From a bacterium (lineage in GTDB: Bacteria; Armatimonadota; Fimbriimonadia; Fimbriimonadales; GBS-DC), in assembly GCA_029335935.2 (NCBI GenBank), contig JARJMV020000011.1:1-13122 (forward strand): DNA of 13,122 bases, in the 5' to 3' direction. Of the stretch, positions 1 to 6,553 are shown piece after piece. The position numbers and the translations under genes were made by a program. Each line of letters starts with the position of its first letter. Position 1 is the stretch's first letter. The notes under the pieces were generated by a model. It searched no databases. It was not told the DNA's origin and saw nothing but the letters and a program-made list of their open reading frames with translations.

Positions 1-799
1 CCACCACCGCGTAGGTCGCCGCCACCCACCGCGCATACACCGCGCTCCACCCCCCCCGCCGCCCCCACTGACCGCGCGACAGCACACAAAAAAAACCCAG
101 CGATATCGGAATTAGCGGCAACACCCCCGGCGTGAGGGACAACGCCAAGCCGCCCACGACTAAACACAGCGTGAACCATACCCACCGCCCCGTGCGGAAC
201 GACTCTTCCAATTGCCCCAGAAGCCCCCCCGCGCCAGCGCGATACTCAACCAAGCCGCCTGAGTCGCTCGGCTCGGCGTCTGCCGCTGCGCCGCCCTTTA
301 TGACCTCCCCGTATTTGGGGTTCACCGCGCCGTCCTTATCGGCTATCGGGATTCTCAGGTTCACAGCAACCGTGCGTGGGGGGTAGCAGGCGTTGTCGTC
401 GCACGCTTGGTAGCGCAGCGTCGCTTTGACGCTCAGTGTGCCTTTCGGCGCCGCTCGGTCCAGCGTGAGGCGGAACCGTATCGGCACACGCCCCTCGTAA
501 ATCTTAATCGCTTTGCCCTCCGTAAAAGCGAACGCCTTCTCCTTCGGCTCAGGATACACAATCTTGTCTACCTTATAGCCCTTGCCTGCCTCGATTTTGA
601 GCTCGGTGGAAGCGGGGTTCGCGTTTACATGGTACGGCGGGTCTACCTGCGCTACCACAACGCCGTTCACTGTCGAGCCGCGCGCGTAGGCTGTGCGCTC
701 CAGAATCACCTCCGTCTTAAATTCCACCTGCCGCAGCTGCGCCGACGCGACGCCGCCGATTACAATCCCTAACAGTCCCATCAAGCGTAGGCGACTCAT
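1..799 (-). CDS. dsbD: DsbD-like thiol:disulfide interchange protein, N-terminal part (cut by window edge)
   Basis: The minus-strand frame is open from ATG 799-797 to the window edge (266 residues seen). Residues 1-20 form a signal peptide ending in VASA. Residues 21 to about 185 resemble the periplasmic DsbD alpha domain, with the cysteine pair in QACDDNACYPP (C133, C138) that passes electrons to periplasmic partners in this family. From about residue 205 the membrane domain begins, with ALSLTPGVLPLIPISLGFF. In the family this motif is LTPCVLP; here the redox cysteine is Gly225 (codon GGG, 127-125). A cysteine instead appears at 238, where a glycine is common. The rest of the membrane domain and any C-terminal thioredoxin domain lie outside the window. 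The start is fixed by the signal peptide and by a -10 element 7 nt upstream; no Shine-Dalgarno sequence is seen. Divergent from the M50 peptidase. The family call is good; redox function is uncertain because of the missing cysteine. Confidence 0.85.
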   Translation of the reverse strand, partial: MSRLRLMGLLGIVIGGVASAQLRQVEFKTEVILERTAYARGSTVNGVVVAQVDPPYHVNANPASTELKIEAGKGYKVDKIVYPEPKEKAFAFTEGKAIKIYEGRVPIRFRLTLDRAAPKGTLSVKATLRYQACDDNACYPPRTVAVNLRIPIADKDGAVNPKYGEVIKGGAAADAEPSDSGGLVEYRAGAGGLLGQLEESFRTGRWVWFTLCLVVGGLALSLTPGVLPLIPISLGFFCVLSRGQWGRRGGWSAVYARWVAATYAVV

Positions 800-806
800 A
801 AATAGT

Positions 807-814
807 AGGATACC
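807..814 (-). promoter_or_regulatory. Leaderless-type -10 element for the dsbD-like gene
   Basis: Read on the minus strand this is GG-TATCCT, and the hexamer ends 7 nt before the ATG at 799. Transcription would start at or almost at the start codon. No clear -35 hexamer is visible. The assignment rests on the repeated occurrence of the same arrangement at other gene starts in the window. Confidence 0.5.
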
Positions 815-829
815 TCAGAACCGTCGGCA

Positions 830-837
830 GGTATACT
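830..837 (+). promoter_or_regulatory. Leaderless-type -10 element for the M50 peptidase
   Basis: GG-TATACT, with the hexamer at 832-837 ending 8 nt before ATG 846. It lies back to back with the dsbD promoter in a 46-bp divergent gap. No -35 or Shine-Dalgarno sequence is evident. Confidence 0.6.
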
Positions 838-845
838 CTTGCACG

Positions 846-1502
846 ATGCTCGACATAGACGCGCTGATACAAACAATCCTGTTGATACTTGCCATTTTGC
901 TCAGCTTAGCGGTACACGAGTACGCGCATGCGCAGTACGCCGATTGGGCGGGCGACCCGACGCCGCGTCGTCAAGGGCGCGTGACGCTCAATCCCCTCGC
1001 CCACTTAGACCCGCTGGGCACGATACTGATTATCTTCATGGCGTTCGCAAACTATGGCATCGGCTGGGGCAAGCCCGTGCCTGTGAATCCCGGCTACTTC
1101 CGTAGCCCCCGACGCGACTGGGTGCTGTGCGCCTTCGTCGGACCGCTATCGAACATCGTCTTGGCGACCCTCTTCGCGATTCCACTGCGCTTGCTCCTAA
1201 CGCCCGATCAGCGACTACCCGACACCGTGTATGTTGACTTCTTAATGGCGCTGGTGGTTGTCAATGTCGGCTTGGCAGTGTTCAACATGATTCCGCTGCA
1301 CCCGCTGGACGGCTCCAAAGTGCTGTCGGGTTTCCTGCCCGATGTGTTTGACCGTCGCTACTGGGACTTCCAGACAGTGTATGGACCGATTATACTGTTC
1401 GGCTCTATCCTGATTTTGCCGTTGATTGGGCTGGAGAACCCGTTGCGGTTTATTTTGCTGCCGGCGCGCGAATTCTTGGTGAAGCTTCTGCTGGGCGTGT
1501 AG
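846..1502 (+). CDS. Site-2-protease-like M50 family zinc metalloprotease
   Basis: This 218-residue integral membrane protein has the two hallmarks of the M50 family. The zinc-binding HEYAH motif (H24, E25, H28) sits in the first membrane segment, and NMIPLHPLDG (N147 to G156), which supplies the third metal ligand Asp155, lies in a later segment. About five or six hydrophobic segments are visible and there is no PDZ domain. It resembles the short SpoIVFB/YwhC-type (COG1994) branch, whose members cleave substrates within the membrane; the substrate here is unknown. The frame is open further upstream (ATG 693), but that extension has no family-like sequence and overlaps the divergent dsbD gene, so ATG 846, just after a -10 element, is chosen. 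The stop codon abuts the apgM promoter. Confidence 0.9.
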   Translation: MLDIDALIQTILLILAILLSLAVHEYAHAQYADWAGDPTPRRQGRVTLNPLAHLDPLGTILIIFMAFANYGIGWGKPVPVNPGYFRSPRRDWVLCAFVGPLSNIVLATLFAIPLRLLLTPDQRLPDTVYVDFLMALVVVNVGLAVFNMIPLHPLDGSKVLSGFLPDVFDRRYWDFQTVYGPIILFGSILILPLIGLENPLRFILLPAREFLVKLLLGV

Positions 1503-1509
1503 GTATACT
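1502..1509 (+). promoter_or_regulatory. Leaderless-type -10 element for apgM
   Basis: GG-TATACT, hexamer at 1504-1509, ending 9 nt before ATG 1519. Its first G is the last base of the TAG stop codon of the M50 gene. No Shine-Dalgarno sequence lies in the short gap. This suggests apgM has its own start site in addition to any read-through. Confidence 0.6.
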
Positions 1510-1518
1510 CGATGCGTT

Positions 1519-2763
1519 ATGGCGCGCGCGTTGTATAAAGGGCTGCTGTTGATTGCGGACGGTCTGGGCGACCGTCCTGTGCCTGCGATAGGCCGCAAGA
1601 CGCCGTTGGAATATGCTGCCACGCCGACTTTGGATCGGCTGGCGCGTGAGGGCGAATGCGGGCTGATGGACCCGATTGCGCCGGGCATCCGTGCAGGTTC
1701 CGACACGGCGCACCTCGCCATTTTGGGCTACGACCCCTACGCGGTCTATCAGGGGCGCGGTCCGTTCGAGGCGTTGGGCATCGGCATGGAGGTGCGTGGG
1801 GGCGATGTTGCGCTGCGATGCAACTTCAGCACGGTCGACGCCGAGATGCGCGTGATAGACCGCCGTGCAGGACGCATTAGCGAGGGCACAGCCGAGTTGG
1901 CGCAGGCGGTAAACGGCGTCGATATCGAGGGCGTGCAGTGTTTTTTCAAAGAGTCGGTGGCGCATCGAGGCGCGTTGGTGCTGCGCGGCGAGGGGCTTAG
2001 CCCCCACATCACCGACGCCGACCCCCACGCCGACGGCGAGCGCGTGCAGAGGGCGCAACCCCTCAACCCCGATGACGCAGCGGCTGCCCGAACCGCGCGA
2101 ATTGTAAACGCATTCGTGCAGCTCGCATACGAACGCCTGAACGACCATCCTGTGAACCGCGCGCGTATCGAGCAGGGGCTACCCCCAGCGAACATCATTC
2201 TGCCGCGCGGAGCAGGCGTTGCGCCCCACTTGGAGCCGTTCCCCCATAAGCACGGCATAACCGCCGTCGCCGTCGTCGAGACAGGGCTAATCCGTGGCAT
2301 CGCCCGCTTCGTGGGGATGGACACGCTGGACGCGCCTGGGGCAACAGGCGGCGTCGACACCGACTATCTCAGCATCGCCGACACGCTCGCCCAAGCCCTA
2401 CGCCAGTACGACTTCGTGCTGTGCAATGTGAAAGCGCCCGACCTGTGCGGGCACGACCGCGACCCGCAACTCAAAGCGCAAGTAATCGAGCAAATCGACG
2501 CGCTCGTGGCGCGCCTGCTTAGCCAATACACCGAACCGTTCTATCTCATCTTCACAGGCGACCACTCCACGCCTTGCTCGGTGGGCGACCACTCAGGCGA
2601 CCCCGTGCCCGTGCTGCTGCACGGACCCGACCTGCGCGGCGACGAGGTGTTGCGCTTCCACGAGTACGCCTGCGCTAAAGGCGCGCTCGGACGACTGCGC
2701 GGCGGCGACTTGGTGAACATCCTTACCCAACTGATGGGCGTGCAAGAGAAGTTCGGGGCGTAG
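1519..2763 (+). CDS. apgM: Cofactor-independent phosphoglycerate mutase, archaeal type (ApgM)
   Basis: The 414-residue product interconverts 3- and 2-phosphoglycerate in glycolysis and gluconeogenesis, in the cytoplasm. It belongs to the archaeal-type (COG3635) branch of the alkaline phosphatase superfamily. Residues 9-20 carry the metal-binding LLIADGLGDRP segment (D14). SDTAHLAILGYDP supplies the phosphorylated serine (S61). PDLCGHDRD and TGDHSTPCSVGDHSGDP near the C-terminus hold the remaining metal ligands. Length is normal for the family and no key residue is missing. This branch is typical of archaea but is also found in several bacterial lineages, so it is not by itself proof of recent transfer. 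ATG 1519 follows a -10 element directly; an ATG at 1512 is out of frame. Confidence 0.95.
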   Translation: MARALYKGLLLIADGLGDRPVPAIGRKTPLEYAATPTLDRLAREGECGLMDPIAPGIRAGSDTAHLAILGYDPYAVYQGRGPFEALGIGMEVRGGDVALRCNFSTVDAEMRVIDRRAGRISEGTAELAQAVNGVDIEGVQCFFKESVAHRGALVLRGEGLSPHITDADPHADGERVQRAQPLNPDDAAAARTARIVNAFVQLAYERLNDHPVNRARIEQGLPPANIILPRGAGVAPHLEPFPHKHGITAVAVVETGLIRGIARFVGMDTLDAPGATGGVDTDYLSIADTLAQALRQYDFVLCNVKAPDLCGHDRDPQLKAQVIEQIDALVARLLSQYTEPFYLIFTGDHSTPCSVGDHSGDPVPVLLHGPDLRGDEVLRFHEYACAKGALGRLRGGDLVNILTQLMGVQEKFGA

Positions 2764-2850
2764 CCCCCCATAAAAACGCCGCGCCTCGTAGACGCACGCT
2801 CGCCTCTCCCAGAGGAGAAGGGGTGGGATGAGAGGGGCGTCATCTGCTGA

Positions 2851-2882
2851 TTTTTCAAGCGCCCTCCCGCTCGATTGAAAAA
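2851..2882. terminator. Possible hairpin in the apgM-secE gap
   Basis: TTTTTCA (2851-2857) can pair with TGAAAAA (2876-2882), and AGCG (2858-2861) with CGCT (2868-2871), leaving a 4-nt bulge and a CCCTCC loop. It is AT-rich at the base and is followed by a run of A rather than T, so as a plus-strand terminator for apgM it is weak. The rest of the 2764-2900 gap shows no gene, tRNA or clear repeat. Confidence 0.25.
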
Positions 2883-2900
2883 AAACCGCAATGCAGATAG

Positions 2901-2908
2901 GGTATACT
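2901..2908 (+). promoter_or_regulatory. -10 element of the secE-nusG-rplK-rplA operon
   Basis: GG-TATACT (hexamer 2903-2908), the same core as the other promoters in the window, but 42 nt upstream of the secE ATG. A transcription start near 2915 would give a leader of roughly 35 nt that contains the GGAGAGG Shine-Dalgarno sequence (2934-2940). This is the one start of a transcription unit with a clear conventional leader. Confidence 0.55.
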
Positions 2909-2950
2909 ACTCGGTCGACGCTCAGACCTTTATGGAGAGGCATGTAGACG

Positions 2951-3184
2951 ATGGCATCGCTCAAGACAACGGAACGACCTGGACTAATCAGTCGGGTGCG
3001 CCAGTGGTTCGGCGACATCGCGGCGGAGCTGCGCCGCGTGGTCAAGCCCACACCTGAAGAGACGACCCAGATGATGCTGGTGGTCGTCGGCTTCGTGATT
3101 GTGGTGGCAATCTGGTTCGCCTTCTGGGATGTGGCGCTGACCCGACTCACCCAGTGGATTGAACAACAGATTATCGGACGGTAA
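2951..3184 (+). CDS. secE: Preprotein translocase subunit SecE
   Basis: This 77-residue single-span protein is the short bacterial form of SecE, the subunit that clamps SecY in the Sec translocon of the inner membrane. It has an N-terminal amphipathic stretch (WFGDIAAELRRVVKPTPEET), where the VxxPTxEE pattern matches the conserved hinge before the membrane helix, and one membrane segment at about 41-64 (MMLVVVGFVIVVAIWFAFW). ATG 2951 is preceded by GGAGAGG (2934-2940). Its position directly before nusG is the classic bacterial arrangement and supports the call. The rpmG or tRNA-Trp gene often found just upstream is absent. Confidence 0.92.
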   Translation: MASLKTTERPGLISRVRQWFGDIAAELRRVVKPTPEETTQMMLVVVGFVIVVAIWFAFWDVALTRLTQWIEQQIIGR

Positions 3185-3194
3185 GGAGCATCCC

Positions 3195-3734
3195 ATGATA
3201 GGCATCGGAAGAACCGCGTGGTATGTGGTGCGCACCCTCGTCGGGCACGAAAACAAGGTGAAGATGGCAATTGAGAAACGCGCAAAAGCGCAGGGCTACG
3301 ACAATCGTATCTTTCAGGTGCTTATCCCGACCGAGCAGGAGGTGCGCACCAAGGGCGGCAAGAAGCAGACCGTAACGCGCCGCGTATTCCCCGGCTATGT
3401 GCTGGTGGAGATGCTGCTGGACGACGAGACTTGGACGCTCGTGCGCACTACGCCTGGCGTCACAGGCTTCGTGGAATCGGGCGGTAAGCCAGTGCCCCTC
3501 TCGCCTGAAGAGGTGGAGGAGATCAAACGCTCCATCCTCGACAGCAAAGAGCGTCCGCGCATCGCGTTCTCACCAGGCGACACTGTGCGCGTGATTGAAG
3601 GCGCGTTCGCCGACTTCAACGGTAAAGTCGAGAGCGTCGACGCCGAACGCAGTAAGGTGAAGATTCTCATCAATATCTTCGGGCGCGAGACGCCCGTGGA
3701 ACTGGAAGTCGACCAAGTCGAGAAAATCACTTAG
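3195..3734 (+). CDS. nusG: Transcription termination/antitermination factor NusG
   Basis: The 179-residue product binds the RNA polymerase clamp and couples it to Rho or the ribosome. The N-terminal NGN domain covers about residues 6-110, with WYVVRTLVGHENKV and RRVFPGYVLVEM as typical signatures. The C-terminal KOW domain starts near PGDTVRVIEGAFADFNGKV. Length is standard, with no inserted domain II. The frame is open upstream into secE, but ATG 3195 is favoured: it has AAGGAG (3183-3188) six nt before it and begins just ahead of the NGN fold. It lies 10 nt after secE. Confidence 0.96.
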   Translation: MIGIGRTAWYVVRTLVGHENKVKMAIEKRAKAQGYDNRIFQVLIPTEQEVRTKGGKKQTVTRRVFPGYVLVEMLLDDETWTLVRTTPGVTGFVESGGKPVPLSPEEVEEIKRSILDSKERPRIAFSPGDTVRVIEGAFADFNGKVESVDAERSKVKILINIFGRETPVELEVDQVEKIT

Positions 3735-3746
3735 GAGGCGCATCGT

Positions 3747-4172
3747 ATGGCGAAAGAAGTGATTAATGTGGTGAAGCTCAACTTGCCTGCAGGCGCAGCG
3801 ACGCCCGCGCCCCCCGTGGGCCCCGCTCTCGGTCAGGCAGGCGTGAACATTATGGAGTTCGTAAAGGCGTTCAACGAACGCACCGCCAGTCAGAAAGGCT
3901 CCACGCTGCCTGTGGAGATTACAGTATACAAAGACCGCACCTTCACCTTCGTGGTGAAACAACCGCTCGCTTCGGACTTGATTCGGCAGGCGGCAGGCAT
4001 CCAGTCCGGCTCGGCGAACCCCCTGCGCAACAAGGTGGGCAAAATCACCAAGCAGCAGCTGCGCGAGATTGCCGAACGCAAAATGCCCGACCTGAACGCC
4101 AACGATGTCGAAGCGGCGATGAAAATCATCGCCGGCACCGCCCGCTCAATGGGCGTGGAAATCGTCGACTAA
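3747..4172 (+). CDS. rplK: 50S ribosomal protein L11
   Basis: The 141-residue product matches L11 throughout: the N-terminal [19 protein letters not shown] block, which in the family binds factors and thiostrepton-type antibiotics at the GTPase centre, and a C-terminal rRNA-binding domain ending [13 protein letters not shown]. The Shine-Dalgarno AGGAGG (3733-3738) overlaps the nusG stop codon (3732-3734), so translation of the two genes is tightly linked. Confidence 0.97.
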   Translation: MAKEVINVVKLNLPAGAATPAPPVGPALGQAGVNIMEFVKAFNERTASQKGSTLPVEITVYKDRTFTFVVKQPLASDLIRQAAGIQSGSANPLRNKVGKITKQQLREIAERKMPDLNANDVEAAMKIIAGTARSMGVEIVD

Positions 4173-4181
4173 TCACAGCAG

Positions 4182-4204
4182 TGGCAGGGGCATATGCTCC
4201 GCTA
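4182..4204 (+). promoter_or_regulatory. Intercistronic hairpin upstream of rplA
   Basis: In the 50-nt rplK-rplA spacer, TGGC-A-GGGGCA can pair with TGCTCC-GCTA, giving about ten pairs including two G-U pairs, a single bulged A and a small apical loop around CATATG. It ends 7 nt before the AGGAGG (4212-4217) of rplA. It may shape rplA translation or serve as a control element. L1 is known to repress its own operon in other bacteria, but I cannot show an L1 site here. Confidence 0.35.
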
Positions 4205-4222
4205 TGACCACAGGAGGCAACG

Positions 4223-4972
4223 ATGAGAGGACGCAAAACCACCAAGAAGCAACGACATAGCAACCGCTACTTGGAAGCGGTGAAGACGCTGGCGAACGGG
4301 CAACAAGCCTACGCGCCGATTGAAGCCATCCGCAAGGTGAAACAGACCGCCACCGCCAAGTTCGACGAGGCGGTCGACATCGCCGTGAATCTGGGCGTCG
4401 ACCCACGCAAGAGCGACCAGATGGTGCGCGGTGTGGTGAACCTGCCACACGGCACAGGCAAGAAGCAACGGGTGCTGGTGTTCGCCAAAGGCGAGCAAGC
4501 CGACGCCGCACGCGCCGCAGGCGCGGATATGGTCGGCGCAGAAGATATCGTGGAGCAAGTGCAAAAAGGCTGGAAGGGCTGGAAAAACTTCGACCTCATC
4601 GTGGCAGGACAAGACATGATGCCCATCATCAGTCGTATCGGCAGCGTGCTGAAAGCGCGAATGCCCAACCCAAAATCAGGCACAGTCTCGCCGAACCCCG
4701 CCAAAGTCGTCGAAGAAATCAAGCAAGCCTCGCGCGTGGAATATCGCGTCGATAAAGCAGGCATCGTGCATGCGCCTATCGGACGCGCCTCTTTTAGCGA
4801 GGAGCAGCTGCTGGAGAATATGATGGTGATTCTCAACGCGCTGCTCAAGGCGAAACCCGCCACTTCTAAGGGACGCTACCTGCAGAAAATCACGCTCTCC
4901 AGCACGATGGGTCCCAGCGTACTGGTTGATGTGCAAGAGGCGCAGCGCCAAGCCGAGCAGGTGAAAGGCTAA
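4223..4972 (+). CDS. rplA: 50S ribosomal protein L1
   Basis: The 249-residue product is ribosomal protein L1, which forms the mobile L1 stalk and helps move E-site tRNA; in several bacteria it also represses its operon. Signature segments include KFDEAVDIAVNLGVDPRKSD, VRGVVNLPHGTGK and RMPNPKSGTVSPNPA. It is a little longer than common L1 proteins, with a basic N-terminal tail (MRGRKTTKKQRHSNRY) and a short C-terminal extension. AGGAGG lies at 4212-4217, 5 nt before ATG. It is the last gene of the cluster; no rplJ or rplL follows. Confidence 0.96.
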   Translation: MRGRKTTKKQRHSNRYLEAVKTLANGQQAYAPIEAIRKVKQTATAKFDEAVDIAVNLGVDPRKSDQMVRGVVNLPHGTGKKQRVLVFAKGEQADAARAAGADMVGAEDIVEQVQKGWKGWKNFDLIVAGQDMMPIISRIGSVLKARMPNPKSGTVSPNPAKVVEEIKQASRVEYRVDKAGIVHAPIGRASFSEEQLLENMMVILNALLKAKPATSKGRYLQKITLSSTMGPSVLVDVQEAQRQAEQVKG

Positions 4973-4980
4973 CCCCCGCG

Positions 4981-5298
4981 TGGCTTGGACAGTCCTGTCC
5001 AAGCATTTTCGTCGGCGGGGGCGCCGACGCTACCGTGGCTTGGACATTCTTGTCCAAGCGTGGCTGGTCGGCGGGGGCGTTGGCGCGACGCAGGGTGTTC
5101 AGCACGGACAGGACTGTCCGTGCTACCGTGGCTTGGACATTCCTGTCCAAGCATTTTCGTCGTCGAGGGCGTTGGCGCGACGCAGGGTGTTCAGCACGGA
5201 CAGGAATGTCCGTGCTACCGTGGCTTGGACAGTCTTGTCCAAGCATTTTCGTCGTCGAGGGCGTTGGCTCTACGACGCCAAGAAAGGCGTCGCATCTG
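4981..5298. repeat. Tandem array of palindromic repeats, unit about 92 bp
   Basis: This fills the 363-bp gap between the convergent rplA and glycerate kinase genes. Palindrome A (arms GCTTGGACA/TGTCCAAGC, loop of 4) occurs at 4983-5004, 5038-5059, 5131-5152 and 5223-5244. Palindrome B (arms AGCACGGACA/TGTCCGTGCT) occurs at 5101-5124 and 5193-5216. Spacings A2-A3, A3-A4 and B1-B2 are 92-93 bp; the first unit is shorter (55 bp). Between them is a third palindrome, CGTCGGCG-GGGG-CGCCGACG (5010-5029), with decayed versions near 5067, 5158 and 5250. The array ends in another stem, CGACGCC/GGCGTCG (5273-5292). The long open frames over it on both strands arise because the unit lacks stop codons, and I do not regard them as genes. 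No transposase is present in the window. Confidence 0.9.
4983..5009 (+). terminator. Palindrome plus short T-run after rplA, possible terminator
   Basis: The first copy of the repeat palindrome (9-bp arms GCTTGGACA/TGTCCAAGC, 4-nt loop GTCC) starts 10 nt after the rplA stop and is followed by ATTTT. It could act as an intrinsic terminator for the ribosomal operon, though the T-run is short and identical palindromes follow further along. Confidence 0.4.
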
Positions 5299-5335
5299 GG
5301 GCATTCGTATCTTGAAGGAAGTCCCACATTTGCAC

Positions 5336-6550
5336 TCAGTGAATGGCAATCGCCGCCGCTCTCTGCAGCGCCTCGGCTGGGGGCAGGTCAGGCGCAATTG
5401 CAGCGCAGGCAACCACATGCACGCTCGGCAGTTTAGCAGTCGCTTCCCAGCCTGCGCCCTTGCGCCCCGTTAGCACAATCACAGGTTTGCCCAGAGCAAC
5501 CGCCTGTTGTATCAGCACGCCGACCCCTTTGCCCATCAGCGTCTGCGCGTCCACTTGTCCCTCACCTGTAATCAGGCAATCGGCTCGGGCGAGGCGTGTG
5601 TCCCAGCCGATGTGTTTCAGGAGCCATGCGATGCCCGACACAATCGGCGCGTGCAGGTAGGCGTGCAGTCCCCCAGCCAAGCCGCCTGCTGCGCCCGCGC
5701 CCAGCTCTGTGCGCAAATCTATTTCTCTGTCGCGCAGAGCAACCGTCGCCAGCTGCTCCAGCCCCTGAGCGAGCGTTTCCACTTGGCTGGGCGTTGCGCC
5801 TTTTTGTGGGGCGTAGACGCGCGCGGCGTCGAGCAGCGTGTTTTGCACATCGGCGCAGAGCATAAGCGGCTTACCCAGCAGAGGGTCGGCGTCGGGTGGA
5901 TGCACGGACTGTAGGTTCAGCAAGCCCTGACCGCCTTGGGGGATGGGGTTCCCTTGCGCGTCGTGCAGTTGGAAACCGAGCGCAGCCAGTGCGCCCGCGC
6001 CGCCGTCAGTGGTCGCCACACCGCCCAGCCCCAGCCAAAGCGCGCGCGTGTCGGGGTGTTGCGCGGCGGCGCGGAGCAGCTCGCCCACCCCGTACGAGGT
6101 CGCCTCCATCGGCGTGAGATCGTCGGAGCGCAGAAGGTGGATGCCTATCGCCTGCGCCGATTCCAACACGGCAACGCCGTCGGGCAGGAGTAGCCATTCC
6201 GCCGTGCGCAGGCGTCCGAGCGCGTCGTGAACTTGTGTCGGGATGCGTTGAGCGTCGGGGAAGTGGTACTGCCAGACATCGAGCCAGCCTGTGCCGCCGT
6301 CGGCAATCGGGCAGAGGTCGAGTTCGTCGGCGGGGACGGCGACGCTACGGGTTGGCGTCTCGTCGGTGGAAGTGGGGCGTTGCGACGCCAAGAATGGCGT
6401 CGCACCTGTGCTTTCGTCGGCGGGGACGCCGACGCTGCGGGGTTGGGGGCGTTCGGCGGAGCGGAGGTTGAGGCTACGCGCGATAATCTCGGTCGCTTCG
6501 ATGGGGGAGAGTGTGCCCTTGTAGGCGGTCGGGGCAACCAGCAGGCGCAT
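5336..6550 (-). CDS. glxK: Glycerate kinase (GlxK/GarK family) with in-frame repeat insertion
   Basis: The 404-residue product phosphorylates glycerate in the cytoplasm, feeding it into lower glycolysis; whether 2- or 3-phosphoglycerate is formed cannot be told from sequence. Family signatures are APTAYKGTLSPIEA at the N-terminus, LDLCPIADGGTG, GLGGVATTDGGAGALAALGF and ADCLITGEGQVDAQTLMGKG. The protein is longer than the usual roughly 370-380 residues because about 44 residues (33-76) are inserted between the first helix and LDLCPIADGG. That insert is Pro/Ser/Thr-rich, contains RSVGVPADE and RSVAVPADE, and is encoded by the repeat family seen at 4981-5298. Otherwise the reading frame is intact. 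ATG 6550 lies 3 nt after the RDD gene stop, with a GGAG Shine-Dalgarno sequence. Last gene of the minus-strand set. Confidence 0.92.
   Translation of the reverse strand: MRLLVAPTAYKGTLSPIEATEIIARSLNLRSAERPQPRSVGVPADESTGATPFLASQRPTSTDETPTRSVAVPADELDLCPIADGGTGWLDVWQYHFPDAQRIPTQVHDALGRLRTAEWLLLPDGVAVLESAQAIGIHLLRSDDLTPMEATSYGVGELLRAAAQHPDTRALWLGLGGVATTDGGAGALAALGFQLHDAQGNPIPQGGQGLLNLQSVHPPDADPLLGKPLMLCADVQNTLLDAARVYAPQKGATPSQVETLAQGLEQLATVALRDREIDLRTELGAGAAGGLAGGLHAYLHAPIVSGIAWLLKHIGWDTRLARADCLITGEGQVDAQTLMGKGVGVLIQQAVALGKPVIVLTGRKGAGWEATAKLPSVHVVACAAIAPDLPPAEALQRAAAIAIH
6323..6454. repeat. Palindromic repeat element inserted in the glycerate kinase coding sequence
   Basis: The element contains CGTCGGCG-GGGA-CGCCGACG at 6415-6434, an imperfect copy (CGTCGGCG-GGGA-CGGCGACG) at 6325-6344, and the stem GCGACGCC-AAGAAT-GGCGTCGC at 6382-6403. 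All have counterparts in the intergenic array (5010-5029 and 5273-5292). The two outer copies are 90 bp apart, close to the array period. On the minus strand it reads SVGVPADE, equivalent to the SVGAPADE read from the array in the same frame. Boundaries are approximate, set where glycerate kinase similarity resumes. Confidence 0.8.
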
Positions 6551-6553
6551 AGG

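Noticed and set aside
50..95. Homopolymer runs (C8 at 50-57, A8 at 88-95) in the dsbD-like gene as a phase-variation switch
   Set aside because: The frame gives plausible membrane-domain sequence on both sides of the runs, so there is no sign of a shifted state; runs of eight are not enough evidence by themselves.
132..772. Two plus-strand open frames (132-386 and 407-772)
   Set aside because: They are antisense to a continuous minus-strand frame with a signal peptide and clear DsbD domain motifs.
693..845. Upstream extension of the M50 peptidase
   Set aside because: The extra 51 residues are unlike the family, overlap the divergent dsbD gene, and precede a well-placed -10 element and ATG at 846.
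2764..2900. Search for rpmG, tRNA-Trp or another small gene before secE
   Set aside because: No cloverleaf, no CxxC-type small ribosomal protein and no convincing ribosome site; only a weak hairpin and a purine-rich stretch.
4981..5298. Array considered as a CRISPR
   Set aside because: The units are nested palindromes with conserved sequence throughout the 92 bp; there are no unique spacers of constant length and no cas genes.
4980..5473. Several long overlapping open frames on both strands over the repeat array, some starting with ATG
   Set aside because: They are translations of a tandem palindromic unit without stop codons; the peptides simply repeat the unit and run into the antisense of glycerate kinase. 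No ribosome site or family similarity.
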